64,000 nucleotides of DNA from NCBI RefSeq assembly GCF_036898095.1, contig NC_090761.1, forward strand, positions 37,318,374 through 37,382,373. Direction: 5' to 3'. The stretch comes from Palaemon carinicauda (Eukaryota; Arthropoda; Malacostraca; Decapoda; Palaemonidae). The notes under the pieces are model-generated. The model saw only the letters and a program-made list of their open reading frames with translations, ran no database searches and was not told the origin of the DNA. Shown piece after piece: positions 23,501 through 33,884 of the stretch (positions are counted from its first letter, which is position 1; every line of letters starts with the position of its first letter). A program made the position numbers and the translations under genes.

Positions 23501-25865
23501 TTGGGCGTGGCTGATACTGCCATTAGCTGTCAAACTGGGCTGTAGACCTCGAGGAAAATGAATTTTGAACCAATTAATTTATTTAACTGAAAGATTCGGC
23601 GCTCTAAACGAATTCTGAAATTTCTAAGACTGCCGTTAATTGAGACCATAGGAAGATATCTAGAACATAATTGTTTTATATTTATCAGGGATTGTGTTTC
23701 CTTTCTCTCAAATGAATGATATCTGACAAGGGGTCGTGCAAGATGAGTTAGTTCTAAGGGTTAAATTTTAACAATAAGTGAAATGATCAATGAATTTGTT
23801 TATTATATACGCTGTGTATGTAAAGCTGTTCACCAATTGTATTTATAAGACAAAGACTGATTTGTGTTGTGTATGTATTCATACACAATAGCCCAATAAC
23901 TATCCTACACCTCACCCAAAATTCACAAATCCTCCTTACACTTTCGCAGGACAAAACATATGCTCAATTAAACTTTTTTTTATACTATGTAGCATCACCA
24001 CAACAGCTTAAAAGAGGAAAACGAAATTATCAATTTACCTTCACTTCTATAGGAAATGTGTCATCAAAACCTATTAGCCACTTTTTTTTGTTTTTGTTTT
24101 CTTCAAATAGAACATTGATAAGGCTTTACCAAGATAAGGCCCTTTAAATTCCTTTCTGGTGTCAATAGAGAATTTAGAACTGTGGCCAAGCACTGGTCCT
24201 AGTAATTACTCAATTTATTTTATTAACTGCGACTAAAACCGATTATAGTATTCCTATTTGGAACTCTAACCACACTAATGACGAACATAGCCACTTATAA
24301 GACCTCACACAATAACCTTTCACAAATTAGGACATTTACAAGACCTAAAAACGGTTTTGGTAAATGTCAGTATGAAATTGCTTTCGCCAGTCTAAAACGG
24401 TAATTTGAAATCTCTTACACTTAAATTGACATCAGCGAGAAAATAAGTAAACAAACCCAATAAGTGACCCCTTACCTTTTTCCTTAATTTTTCACAACAC
24501 TCCGTCTCTGACCGTGTCTATGGCGGACTGAATCTTCTTCCACTTCTTTAAAAAACATCCCTAGACAAACACTAAAATATCCCTAGATAAGAGGTATTTT
24601 CCCCTAGTTTTTAATATTTTGCATTCTTTATGATAATAATACAAAGTATATACTATTGTCTCTTCTATAATAATAATATGATACATATTTACTTTTAGTC
24701 ATTGGGTTTATGAAACCACAAACCTTGATATAAATTTTACAAACAAGAGCTAACTTGCGTTTCGATATATGTTATGAAAGATTTATTTTTACAGTTTTAA
24801 CAGTATTGAGAGTCACACAAGCAATACTTAACAAAATTCAAACATCCCACTTGTGACTAAAAGCTAAAATGTCCCCGTTTGGGGGACAAATTCCCCAAAA
24901 TTGGTACAAAAAGTCCAAGATTTGCTGCAGCCAATCAGGGGCGCCCACTACTTGTTTTGTTTCCCTGGTTCTCCCCATTAGACAGAAACCTTTCATTTTG
25001 ATTACGATATATTTAGGCAATTCTTCGATAGACAACTTGGACTTGGAGTATAATAGACCTTCAAAGTGAGAACCCCATTTGATAGATGTATACAAGAGAA
25101 GTGTATGAGGTACATAACGCTGCACGAAGTTTCTTCTTCTTTGTCCTATCTGAATAGGGTTTTAGCTAAAAGTCTTTTCAGCAAATATTACGAATTAATG
25201 ATGATATAAATATCATCCAACATAAATGAAACAGATGTAAGATAATAATTAATCAGGATTTGATAGTCTAAGAAAACCACTGATTATTCAAACATTTCTC
25301 ATCTAGATCAAAAGCATATTTGCGAAAATATTTAACAAACCTTTTTATCATAATACCTTTCTTCTTCTATTGCACGTGTTTGCTGCATCTTTATCATCTT
25401 TGAAATTACAATGTTTCGACCAATCAAAGCATATTTTTCATCTCTTTCCATTAGTGTTTTGAGATAACAGTTTTAAAAACACTTCTGAGATTGGCTTTTT
25501 GGAGTAAATTGGCTCTTAAAAGACATTTTATATGACAATGATTCACCATTGAATGGATAAAAACATATAAAGCGTGAACGAACTCAGACTTACATTAGTT
25601 TACCAAAATTAGAATAGAAAACGAATGTAAAATTATATTCAAAGAAAACAATTGATGGATTACTATAGTAATTTATTAGACATGCAAAGCTCGCTTCAAA
25701 TTCTATTCCTATTTTGAGGATATAGAAGAAATTTTAATGAAATAATGATTAGAAGTATATTTTCCTTTATGGTAAATTTACACGAGATATATTCTAACTT
25801 CAGGTTTAACAGAGAATGAAAATCACAACATTAACATTGAAAAAAGGAGGAAAGTTCAAGAGATT
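23499..25865. other. No gene recognised
   Basis: Mixed AT-rich DNA. A 95-codon minus-strand frame at 24838-25125 and a 92-codon plus-strand frame at 23869-24147 have no recognisable motif and are left uncalled. Confidence 0.4.
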
Positions 25866-25869
25866 AAAC

Positions 25870-26480
25870 GTCTACAGATAATTTATCATCATCGTTATTA
25901 TTATCATTATTATTATTATTATTATCATTGTTGTTGTTATTATTATTATTATTATTATTAAAATCTAAGTTATTAACCCTGGTTAGAAAAGTAAGTCTTT
26001 ATAAGCTCAAGCAAGGGATCCAACGGGGAAAAATGGTCTAGTGAGGGAAGAAAACAAGGAAATAAACTACAAGAGAAGAATAAACAATTAAAGCAAAACA
26101 TTCCAAAAACAGTAACATTAAAACAGCTATTTCAAATCTAAACTATAAAAACTTAAAAATAGAGGAAGAAAAATAAGATAGAAGAGAGTGCTCGAGTGTA
26201 CCCTCAAGCGAGAGAATTCCAACCTAAGACAGTGGGTGACCATGGTATAGAGGCTATGGCACTACCCAAGAATAGAGAAAATTGGTTTGATTTTGGAGTG
26301 TCAGTCTCCTAGAAGAGCTACCTACCATAGCTAAAGAGTCTCTCGTACCCATACCAAGAGGAAAATAACCACTGAACAATTACAGTGCAGTAGTTATATA
26401 ACTCCTTGAGCAAAGAACAATTGTTCATGATCTCAGTGTTGTAGGAGTAGGAGATTTGTTTGACATTACTGGTGAGAATA
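25870..26480 (-). mobile_element. LINE 3' end, (TAA)n-tailed family, longest 3'UTR copy
   Basis: Read on the minus strand, the family 3' segment (TCCCTCACTAGACCATTTTT, then CCAGGGTTAATAACTTAG) runs into an imperfect (TAA)n/(ATA)n tail at 25960-25870. The segment upstream of it, 26120-26480, contains TGGGTAGTGCCATAGCCTCT and is not present in the shorter copies, so this copy keeps more of the 3' untranslated region. No coding frame remains. Confidence 0.7.
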
Positions 26481-26586
26481 AAGATTTATGACAGTAGTAG
26501 TATCTACAATATTGACAAATATTGAGGCATGGGGTGTGATAAAGGAAAAAGAAATTGAAGTACAGGATTATGAAAGGAATGTCATT

Positions 26587-26692
26587 ATTATTATTATTTG
26601 ATTATTATTTTTACTAGCTAAGCTACAACCATAGTGGGAAAAGCAAGATGCTATAAATAGCCCAGCGAGGAAAGGAAATAAGAAGTTTGAAC
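26587..26692 (-). mobile_element. Short LINE 3' end, (TAA)n-tailed family
   Basis: On the minus strand, CTTATTTCCTTTCCTCGCTG, then TATAGCATCTTGCTTTTCCC and TTGTAGCTTAGCTAG, with the (AAT)n tail at 26587-26610. Only about 80 bp of the 3' segment is kept. Confidence 0.7.
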
Positions 26693-26704
26693 AGGTTTCA
26701 ACCA

Positions 26705-26826
26705 CATTATTATTATTATTATTATCATTATTAGTTATATTATTATTATTGTTGTTGTTATCATTATTATTGTTGTTATTACTGGCTAAGATACAACCCT
26801 AGTTGGAAGTGTAAGATGCTATTGTA
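26705..26826 (-). mobile_element. Short LINE 3' end, (TAA)n-tailed family
   Basis: On the minus strand, AGCATCTTACACTTCCAACT, then AGGGTTGTATCTTAGCCAG, joined to a degenerate (AAT/AAC)n tail at 26780-26705. It lies about 12 bp from the previous copy, in the same orientation. Confidence 0.65.
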
Positions 26827-27662
26827 ATGTTTGGCCTACATCACACTTACTTGAAATCAGCTCACTCACCTGGAATAATAAAATATTGTTATTGAGAATG
26901 AATCCTACCCCAGCATCTTCCCCGACTTGTCTTCTGGGTAGATGGAATATAATCAGAAACTTCATATCAAAATTTCTCTCAGGTCTACATCTCTGCACTT
27001 GCATCTCGAGTGAGAATATGTAAACAAAAAGCATACACAATACAAAAATAACAAATGAGCATCACTCTATAACAGGTTGGATCCTACTGCAATACAAAAG
27101 TAAGAAGAATCGCACCCTAACTTTAGGACAATTAATTAATGATTAAATCCTTCATAACATACGCTACTACACTTACACTTAATGTCTTAACATGTTCTAT
27201 CAATGTAATACTGTGCAACATTACTCCTAATACTCATAGCACATATAGTATTACAGTACAAAATATATAACAGTCTCCTCCCCCTTAATTTGACATTGTA
27301 TAATATTACAATTGTTTACTGTTACATTTATGCACTTTTTGGAAACAATAAAAGACTGCTGTTCCTTTTTGCGTTTCCTTTCATTGGACCTACTATACAA
27401 AATAAAAGTATTGTACCTAAATTTTTAACCCTCCTTTCATAGACTTCGGTCTTTTCATCTTCTGGAGACAAAGATTTTCTCCACAGTGAGTGGTACTGTG
27501 ACATTGATTTCCTTTGCTTCTACTTTTTACAAACATATTGCTTGCTCCATAGCTTGGTACCATAGTTACAAATGCTACAATAAGTGTGATTATATCTATG
27601 GGGTGTAAAGGGTTAAAACTCTCCTGGCCACAACTGAGAATAATAATTCTTTGCTACACTTC

Positions 27663-27752
27663 CATCAGGACGACATGGCTCGAGCCCCAAAAAAACGGAT
27701 TTTTACCTAGGAAAAATCTATTTTTGTGCGAGATAGCCATGTTGTCCTGATG
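27663..27752. repeat. 90-bp imperfect palindrome, likely terminal piece of a DIRS-like or similar element
   Basis: The left arm starts CATCAGGACGACATGGCTCG. The right arm is its inverse (CATCAGGACAACATGGCTAT read on the minus strand). The centre is CCTAGG at 27706-27711, flanked by ATTTTT/AAAAAT. The motif GACGACATGGCTCGAGCCC recurs in direct orientation at about 28117-28135, 455 bp away. The layout resembles the inverted ends and ICR of the DIRS elements at 28.8 and 61.2 kb, but no DIRS coding sequence is attached. Confidence 0.6.
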
Positions 27753-28584
27753 GGCTACCCATTACTTTCCATCCCCTCACAATTCTCAGTGTGGGACCTT
27801 GTGTCAAACGATGGCTGTTCCTGGAATGGTTCAACAGGGAAAGTGTTAGTTGTAGCACATTGAGATTGGGAGTTGTAACGGCTCACTTGCCTAAGTCCTC
27901 TCCTCTACTTTTATCCTCCGAGACAAGGTTAACTCTATTCAGGGAAGGATAGCCATGGCTTGTTATTAACACGTCCCTGATTTATACACGATATCTCTCA
28001 GGATATTCGCTCTAGAGGTCAGAACTCTGTTGATACCTCCAAGGTAAAATTTCTCTGGCATATCACTCCCAGAAATATCCCAGTAGAAGCTGCCAATGAG
28101 GAACTTCCATCTAGACGACATGGCTCGAGCCCAAAAATTAATACGTTGTCTGGAGTGTTTGATAAATAGAACGTCGTCAAATTATATCAATAGCGAGTAA
28201 AGACGTCAGTAAGGTAGTCGTCCGATTAAATTTGGAACAGCGGACGAAAAATTGTAAGCCAGCTCTCTCGCGCGTGCCGGGAGACACAGCAGCGTATATA
28301 TCGTATAGTTGACACTCATGAGGAGCGTGTACGCGTAGTGTACGTAGCGAGGCAAGACGTGCGTGAACTCGCGCTCTTTCTAACCCTATGATCTGTGCAT
28401 GACGTTTGAATGGATAAGTTACCCCAAGAATGAAAACCGCAAAGGTAATGTGTCGAGTTTCTTAAAAAGGGTAAAAAAAGGTGTGATTGTCTATTACCAA
28501 GCGTGTTATTTTTGGATTTGGTAATGGATGTTGAGCTACCAGAAGCTGTGGATTCAACGTTACCTTGTAATCTCCACATAACCT

Positions 28585-28819
28585 AACCTGACCCTGAACA
28601 CCCATCACATTCTCTATACTGTACCTTTATCATTCCTTCCAACTATAGCATTGAAGTCACCGATTAAAATTTTCATCTCTCTCTCTGGGATCTCATCTAT
28701 TACACTACAGTTCTTCATGGTATTCATCTTCCTTTCTTTAGGGGAATTCATTTGTTGGTGCATAGCAAACTAAAATACTCATATTGCACTTCTTTGATTT
28801 AAACTTTGCAAGCAACAAT
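28585..28819 (-). pseudogene. LINE endonuclease remnant, part after the DIRS insertion
   Basis: On the minus strand the frames read FKSKKCNMSILVCYAPTNEF and, further on, [20 protein letters not shown]. These are the NxxxxxxYAPT and GDFNA motifs of the apurinic-type endonuclease of LINE polyproteins (RTE-like). In-frame stops and shifts are present. The sequence continues across the outer DIRS element at 41135-41240, so this copy was the insertion target. Confidence 0.75.
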
Positions 28820-29037
28820 ATCACAAATTTTTAAGTAATTTGTATTTTTCCTAACATACTTACCTAGAACTACCTTCTTAGGAGTTACTGGTAACTCTAC
28901 CCTAACCGACCAGCTTTTTGTGTAGTTTACCCTATTCCCATTTTCTAAGGGGCTAACCTCAGGCGGAGTGATACGCGCCATGAGGCGACCCGGGGTCGGA
29001 AAGCGTGCAAGCTCATGTTGTCTCCTCAGTAAGTTTC
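28820..29037 (-). repeat. Outer DIRS element, left terminus and inverted terminal repeat
   Basis: The unique outer end (ATCACAAATTTTTAAGTAAT, 28820-28839) leads into the 180-bp repeat that matches 41120-40941 inverted with roughly 90% identity by eye. Confidence 0.9.
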
Positions 29038-29098
29038 GTCGGCAAAGGTACTCCTCGGCCCTGCAGGTCCCTCAGGGAAGGTTGGGTGGGCCATAACC

Positions 29099-29206
29099 CG
29101 AAGGTAGTTCTAGGTAAGTATGTTAGGAAAAATAAAAATTACTTAAAAATTTGTGATTTGTTCCAACGCAGGGTACTTACCTAGAACTACCTTCTTAGGA
29201 GACTTA
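29099..29206 (-). repeat. Outer DIRS element, internal complementary region
   Basis: 29099-29155 is the inverse of the left end (28820-28876, about one mismatch). 29156-29206 matches the right end inverted (TTGTTCCAACGCAGGGTACT against TTGTTCCAACACAGGATACT). The two join without spacer, as expected if the ICR templates joining of the ends into a circular DNA intermediate. Confidence 0.9.
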
Positions 29207-29555
29207 AACTTTAGGAGGAGGGAGAGTCCTGCAGGGACAAGAGGCCGAAGGCTGGAGGCACGCGAGGGAGGCACCTAGATAGGAGGCTAGGTTCTTACGA
29301 TCACACGAAAAACTGAACGAGAAATAGGGGAAACTATCCAAAAAACTAACTTAGTGTCTAAAATGGCTTACCTTCGTCCAAACCAGTTCCGAGATGCATT
29401 CCTGTAGAGGACGTTTCTTCTAGTGGCTAAGGTCTTCTGAGTACTTCCACGCAGGGAATACCGGCCAGGGGAAGGATGAATAGGTGGGGGTAAAGGTAAG
29501 GAAGGAACAAGTGTCTCTTGGCTTTAACACCCCCGATTACCCTGGGGCCATGACC

Positions 29556-30725
29556 TTAGATCTCTTGAAGGGCCGAAATGACTGGACCAATGGAGAAACC
29601 GTCCAAGGATTTCCTTGAGCAATCCTTGAGGTAGTGTTCCGTGAAGGTGGATTGTTTGGACCAAGTACCCGCCTTCAGGATTTTGCCCACAGCCATGTTC
29701 TTTTCAAAGGCTAGAGAGGTACTAAGACCCCTAATATCATGAGGTCTTGGTTTACCTGAGAGAGGGGTTCCGGAGGCCTCGTAGGCTCTCTTTATCACTT
29801 GGCGAAGCCAGAAGGAGATTGAATTCTTAGAAACTGGTTTCTTTATCCGGCCAGCCGAGACGAATAAATTCTTGATCTCTGGGCGGAATTTGGCTGTCCT
29901 CTCCAGGTACTTTCTTACTGCTCTTACAGGGCATAAGAGTAAGTCCTTTGGGTTGTCTGACCGAGGGATGGCTGGTACTGAAAAGCCCTCGAACCGAGGA
30001 TCCCAACAAGCCGGGTTCTGTGTTTTGGCCACAAAACTAGGGACGAATTTAAAGGAAGCCTCTCGCCATCCTTTCGAGTGTGAGACCTCGTAAGAGAGCC
30101 CGTGCAACTCACTAACTCTCTTTGCTGAGGCCAGGGCTAAGAGGAAGACTGTTTTGAGGGCGAGTTCCCTGTCTAAGGAGTCCTTGAGCGGTTCGAAGGG
30201 CGGCTCTGACAGGGCTTTGAGGACTCTAGCAAGGTCCCACTGCAGTACCCTCACTTCCTGGGGGGGACATGACAGCTCAAAACTTCGGATGAGCATCGAG
30301 ATATGTCGGGAGGCTCCCAAGTCAATACCCTTAAGGAGGAAGACCTGTCCCAATGCTGCACGCACTCCTTTAATGGCCGGAATAGACGAGCCCACATCGT
30401 CCCTAAGGTATACCAGAAAGTCTGCCATGTCATGAATGGACGCCCTTAAAGGTCTGATATCTCTGGAAGCACACCATTTCGCGAAGACCGCCCATTTCGC
30501 TTGGTAGACTGCCGTCGAGGAACGCCTTAGGTAGCCTGACATCCTTGTCGCGGTCCTTGGTGAGTACCCATCCTTCTTCAGGAGCTTCTCGATAACCTCC
30601 ACGCGTGAAGGCGGAGGGATCGAGGGTTTTCGTGCCACCTGCGAAAGTGAGGTTGACGGAGGAGATCTGGCCTGTCTGGGAGCGGCTAAGGAGGAAGGAG
30701 AGCTAATTCTTTTAGGTCTGCGAAC
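29556..30725 (-). CDS. DIRS tyrosine recombinase (outer element)
   Basis: Predicted integration enzyme of the element: phage-integrase-type strand cutting through a tyrosine-DNA intermediate on a circular cDNA. The open frame extends upstream to 31961, but that part overlaps RT/RNase H in another frame. The recombinase similarity begins with SRVEVIEKLLKKDGYSPRTA (about 30608). Catalytic residues are visible: Arg in ASAKRVSELHGL, His-x-x-Arg in PHDIRGLSTS, Trp in AGTWSKQ and Tyr in FTEHYLKD, 24 residues before the C-terminus. The R...HxxR...W...Y set is complete, so this gene looks intact although the rest of the element is damaged. The start is uncertain. It overlaps the 3' end of the RNase H frame, as usual in DIRS elements. 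The ICR lies 350 bp downstream. Confidence 0.9.
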   Translation of the reverse strand, partial: VRRPKRISSPSSLAAPRQARSPPSTSLSQVARKPSIPPPSRVEVIEKLLKKDGYSPRTATRMSGYLRRSSTAVYQAKWAVFAKWCASRDIRPLRASIHDMADFLVYLRDDVGSSIPAIKGVRAALGQVFLLKGIDLGASRHISMLIRSFELSCPPQEVRVLQWDLARVLKALSEPPFEPLKDSLDRELALKTVFLLALASAKRVSELHGLSYEVSHSKGWREASFKFVPSFVAKTQNPACWDPRFEGFSVPAIPRSDNPKDLLLCPVRAVRKYLERTAKFRPEIKNLFVSAGRIKKPVSKNSISFWLRQVIKRAYEASGTPLSGKPRPHDIRGLSTSLAFEKNMAVGKILKAGTWSKQSTFTEHYLKDCSRKSLDGFSIGPVISALQEI

Positions 30726-32490
30726 CACTCTCTCTCCGGCCACCAAGGCGCTACCAAAGTCATCGTCATGTTGGTCGCCGACCTCACTCTGTTTAGTACT
30801 TGTCTGATCAACCCGAAGGGAGGGAAGGCGTAAAAATCGAGGTTGTCCCAAGGATGTTGGAAGGCGTCCTCGAACGCTGCTGACGGCTCTGGGACTGGAG
30901 AACAGAACACGGGAAGCTGGGCGTTCAGACGTGTGGCGAACATGTCTATCACTGGGGAGCCCCACTTCAGGATGACTGTCCGAGCTACCCCCGGCTGTAG
31001 GGTCCATTCTGAGCCTATCACTTGACCCACCCTTCTGAGGCTGTCTGCCAGCACGTTTCTCTTTCCTGGGATGAATCTTGCTGTCATTTCGATCCCTTCC
31101 TTTGCCGCCCATTCCAACAGTTCCGTTGCTAGGGCGCATAGCTCTTTTGATTTTAAGCCCCCTTGCTTCTTTACGTAGGCCACTACCGTGGCGTTGTCGC
31201 ACATCAACGCCACGGTGTTTCCTCGGAGGAGATAAACGAATTCCCGACACGCTCTCAACACGGCCACCATCTCCAGAATGTTTATGTGTCGTGCCGCCTC
31301 CTTGCTGGACCATTTTCCTTTTGTCGATTTTCCCAGCAGGTGCGCTCCCCACCCTTCCTTCAATGCGTCCGTGAACAACAGCATCTCCGGAGGGTCGGGT
31401 GCGAAGGGCATTCCTTTCCCTGTATTCGACCTGTCGTTCCACCATTGCAGGACGTCCTTTGTTTCCGGGAAGACTGGCACTACTGTGTGGGGTTCCCTTC
31501 CCTGGGTCCACGCCTCCTTCAGGTTCCATTGAACCGCCCGGAGTTTGAGCCTCCCCTGCGGTACTAATTTCTCCAACGATACCAGGTGCCCTATCAGTTT
31601 CTGCCAATCCTTGGCCCTCCTGGGCTGGTCCGTCAGGAAGGGTTGCAGAATTCGTTCCAGATTCTCTAACCTCTCCACTGAGGGGAAGGCTCTCACTAAC
31701 CGGGTGTCTAGGACCATCCCCAAGTAGGTCATCCTGGTGTTGGGATTTAACTGGGATTTCTCCAAATTGACCGTGATCCCCAATTCCTTGCAGAGCCCGA
31801 GCAACTTCACGCCTTTCTCCCTCAGTTCTTCCTTTGAGGCTGAAAGAAGCAACCAATCGTCCAGGTATCTGATCAGTCGGATGCCCTGCTCGTGCGCCCA
31901 TACCGAGACCGTCGTGAATACCCTCGTGAACACCTGAGGAGCCGTCGACAGACCGAAGCAAGGGTTTTGAACTGAAGGACTTGGGACTCCCACTTTATCC
32001 TGAGGAACTTCCTGCTGGAGGGGTGCACGGGGATTTGAAAGTAAGCTTCCTTGAGGTCGAGGGACATTAGGAAATCTCCCTCCCTCAAGGCCGCCAGCAC
32101 TGTCTTCGGCGTGTCCATCGTGAAGTCCGTCTTTGAGACAAACTTTTGAGGGCTGAGAGGTCTATGACCGGCCTCCACCCTCCTGTTGCTTTCTCCACAA
32201 GGAAGAGCCTGCTGTAGAACCCCGGGCCGGGGTTCTCCACTGATTCCAATGCTCCCTTGGAAATCATGGATGACACCTGTTCTCGCAGCGCCGCCCGTTT
32301 CAAGGGGTCTTTGGGAATTAACCACTCGGCCCTCTGAGCTGGGATGAGTGGGGGAGGTTCCGTCAGGAAGGGAAGCCTGTAGCCTTCCTTCAGGACCATC
32401 ACTGTCCAGGGATCCGCACCGAAATCCCGCCATGCTTGCCAAGAGTGTCTGAGGCATCCCCCTACTTGAGGCTCCTGCAGGAGTAGGGGG
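30686..32490 (-). pseudogene. DIRS reverse transcriptase-RNase H-methyltransferase-like polyprotein (outer, frameshifted)
   Basis: Copies element RNA into DNA and removes RNA. Three frames are needed: 32402-32145 (RT fingers, ENPGPGFYSRLFLVEKATGG), 32145-31960 (motif A, LMSLDLKEAYFQIPVHP) and 31993-30686 (435 codons). The last holds RT motif C (IRYLDDWLLL, residues 43-46). RNase H follows with D209 (LLFTDA), E241, D266 and D317 (NVLADSL), then a region with VIDMFATRLN (349-357) and YAFPPFGLI (388-396). That last region matches the degenerate methyltransferase-like segment between RNase H and recombinase in many DIRS elements. Shifts lie near 32142-32148 (one base missing in an A-run) and 31958-31962 (one base missing). 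It overlaps the recombinase frame. Confidence 0.88.
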
Positions 32491-33260
32491 CCTCGTCTCC
32501 TACCTCCTTCTGGAGGAGCAGCCGGACCGACCTCTCCTTGAGTTACTGTAGGAAGGTCTAAAGGATGACTGAGGTGCCGTGTTACCCCTACGGGGGGGCT
32601 GCGAGGCTTGGAACCAAGGTGCCGAAGGAGAGTCTCTTCGAGGTTGCGTAGGTGGTGCCTGGGAGGAGTGAGGGACGTCCACTGATGGTCTCCTATGCAC
32701 TGGCCGCCTCATGGGGGGAGGCCTATGTTCTACGTCCTTCATCCTCCTTACCCTCTCCATGGTGTCTTCCACCATCTTGAGGGGAAAGATGGATTCATCC
32801 CATACTAAGGAATTCCTTAACTTCCTTGCCTCCCTGTCCGGCAACCTCCTTATAATCTTGCTGAGGACTGTCTCTCTCTCTTTCGCAGAACCCAGTTTGT
32901 GGCCATCGAGAGAAATTGGGAAGACAAAAACTTGAGGGCCTTGCCCCCTGAACTAATTAGATCTTTCAACAAGGACTGATTTTCAGGAAGGGAGAGATCG
33001 TGTGATGCTTGAAACCCTACCAAGGTGCAGGCCCACCAGTCTAACCAGGAGGATACGTATACCAGGTCTTGAGCCATGTCCTCCATCATGGAGGTCTCCG
33101 TCGGGGAAAAGCAAACAGGGGCCGTGGACGCCCTGTCCTCTGCGGCTCCTTGGTTCAAAGAGGTCACTGCTGCTTCCACTGCGCGGGGCCCTCCACGACG
33201 ACCCTCTGGCACGTAAAACCTCTTCTGAGTCTTCAGTCCCGGCATCAACTTCGAGGAACT

Positions 33261-33449
33261 GTAAGTTTACTTGTGAACGAAGGTTCTGGAGTGGGAGGTG
33301 AGACCTTCCGGACTCACCAGTGGTAGCTTATACACCCCCCCCTGGAACCCCCCCAAGCGGTGGCGCGAGCCCCAAACCACGCCCCCTTGGGCGGAGTTAC
33401 CAGGGACGAGCGGGTTGACTCGGCAATGGAAGTCACATTTTTGAAGTTG
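33261..33449 (-). repeat. Inner DIRS element, left terminus and inverted terminal repeat
   Basis: The first 30 bases (GTAAGTTTACTTGTGAACGA...) are unique to this end and reappear inverted in the ICR. The rest pairs with 38921-39075. Confidence 0.92.
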
Positions 33450-33770
33450 TAATAGAACAAAAAATAACACAGAAGTGGTTGAGCTTACCTTGGTAGTGCA
33501 AGTTATGAAGGAATTACTGTGAAGGTGCAAATTGTTGGACATAAAGGTCTTTTTACTAGTAAATTCAATCTTCTTGTGCTCTCTTGGTTGATATGAATAT
33601 TGAAAGATTCCAGTTAGTTTGTTTTCTGTGGAATAATAGTGATTGTATGTGTGTGTTCTTGTATGTAGCCTACTCTGTTGAATTATGAAGTTGTTAAAAT
33701 ATTCCCTCCTAAGTACTGTACATGGTCTCCTCGGGTCACGGGGGAAGGGTTGGAGGGTGACCCAGACTTT

Positions 33771-33873
33771 GAGTCCGGAAGGTCTCACCTCCCACTTCAG
33801 AACCTTCGTTCACAAGTAAACTTACAGTTCTGGAGAGGGAGGTCTCAACCTTCCGGACTCACCAGTGGTAGCT
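33771..33873 (-). repeat. Inner DIRS element, internal complementary region
   Basis: 33771-33825 is the inverse of the left end including its unique bases (CGTTCACAAGTAAACTTACA). 33824-33873 is the inverse of the right end (TCTGGAGAGGGAGGTCTCAA, then CTCACCAGTGGTAGCT). The two overlap on a single AGTT, so the ICR is a copy of the circle junction. It adjoins the recombinase stop codon. Confidence 0.93.
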
Positions 33874-33884
33874 AGGCAGATGCT

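Noticed and set aside
24838..25125. 95-codon minus-strand frame
   Set aside because: No recognisable motif, no splice or repeat context; not enough support.
31078..31567. Plus-strand frames across the outer DIRS polymerase
   Set aside because: Antisense shadows of RT/RNase H in GC-rich codons.
30725..31961. N-terminal 400 codons of the 801-codon frame at 29556-31961
   Set aside because: They overlap the RT/RNase H domains in another frame and have Gly/Arg-rich shadow composition; only the recombinase part is real.
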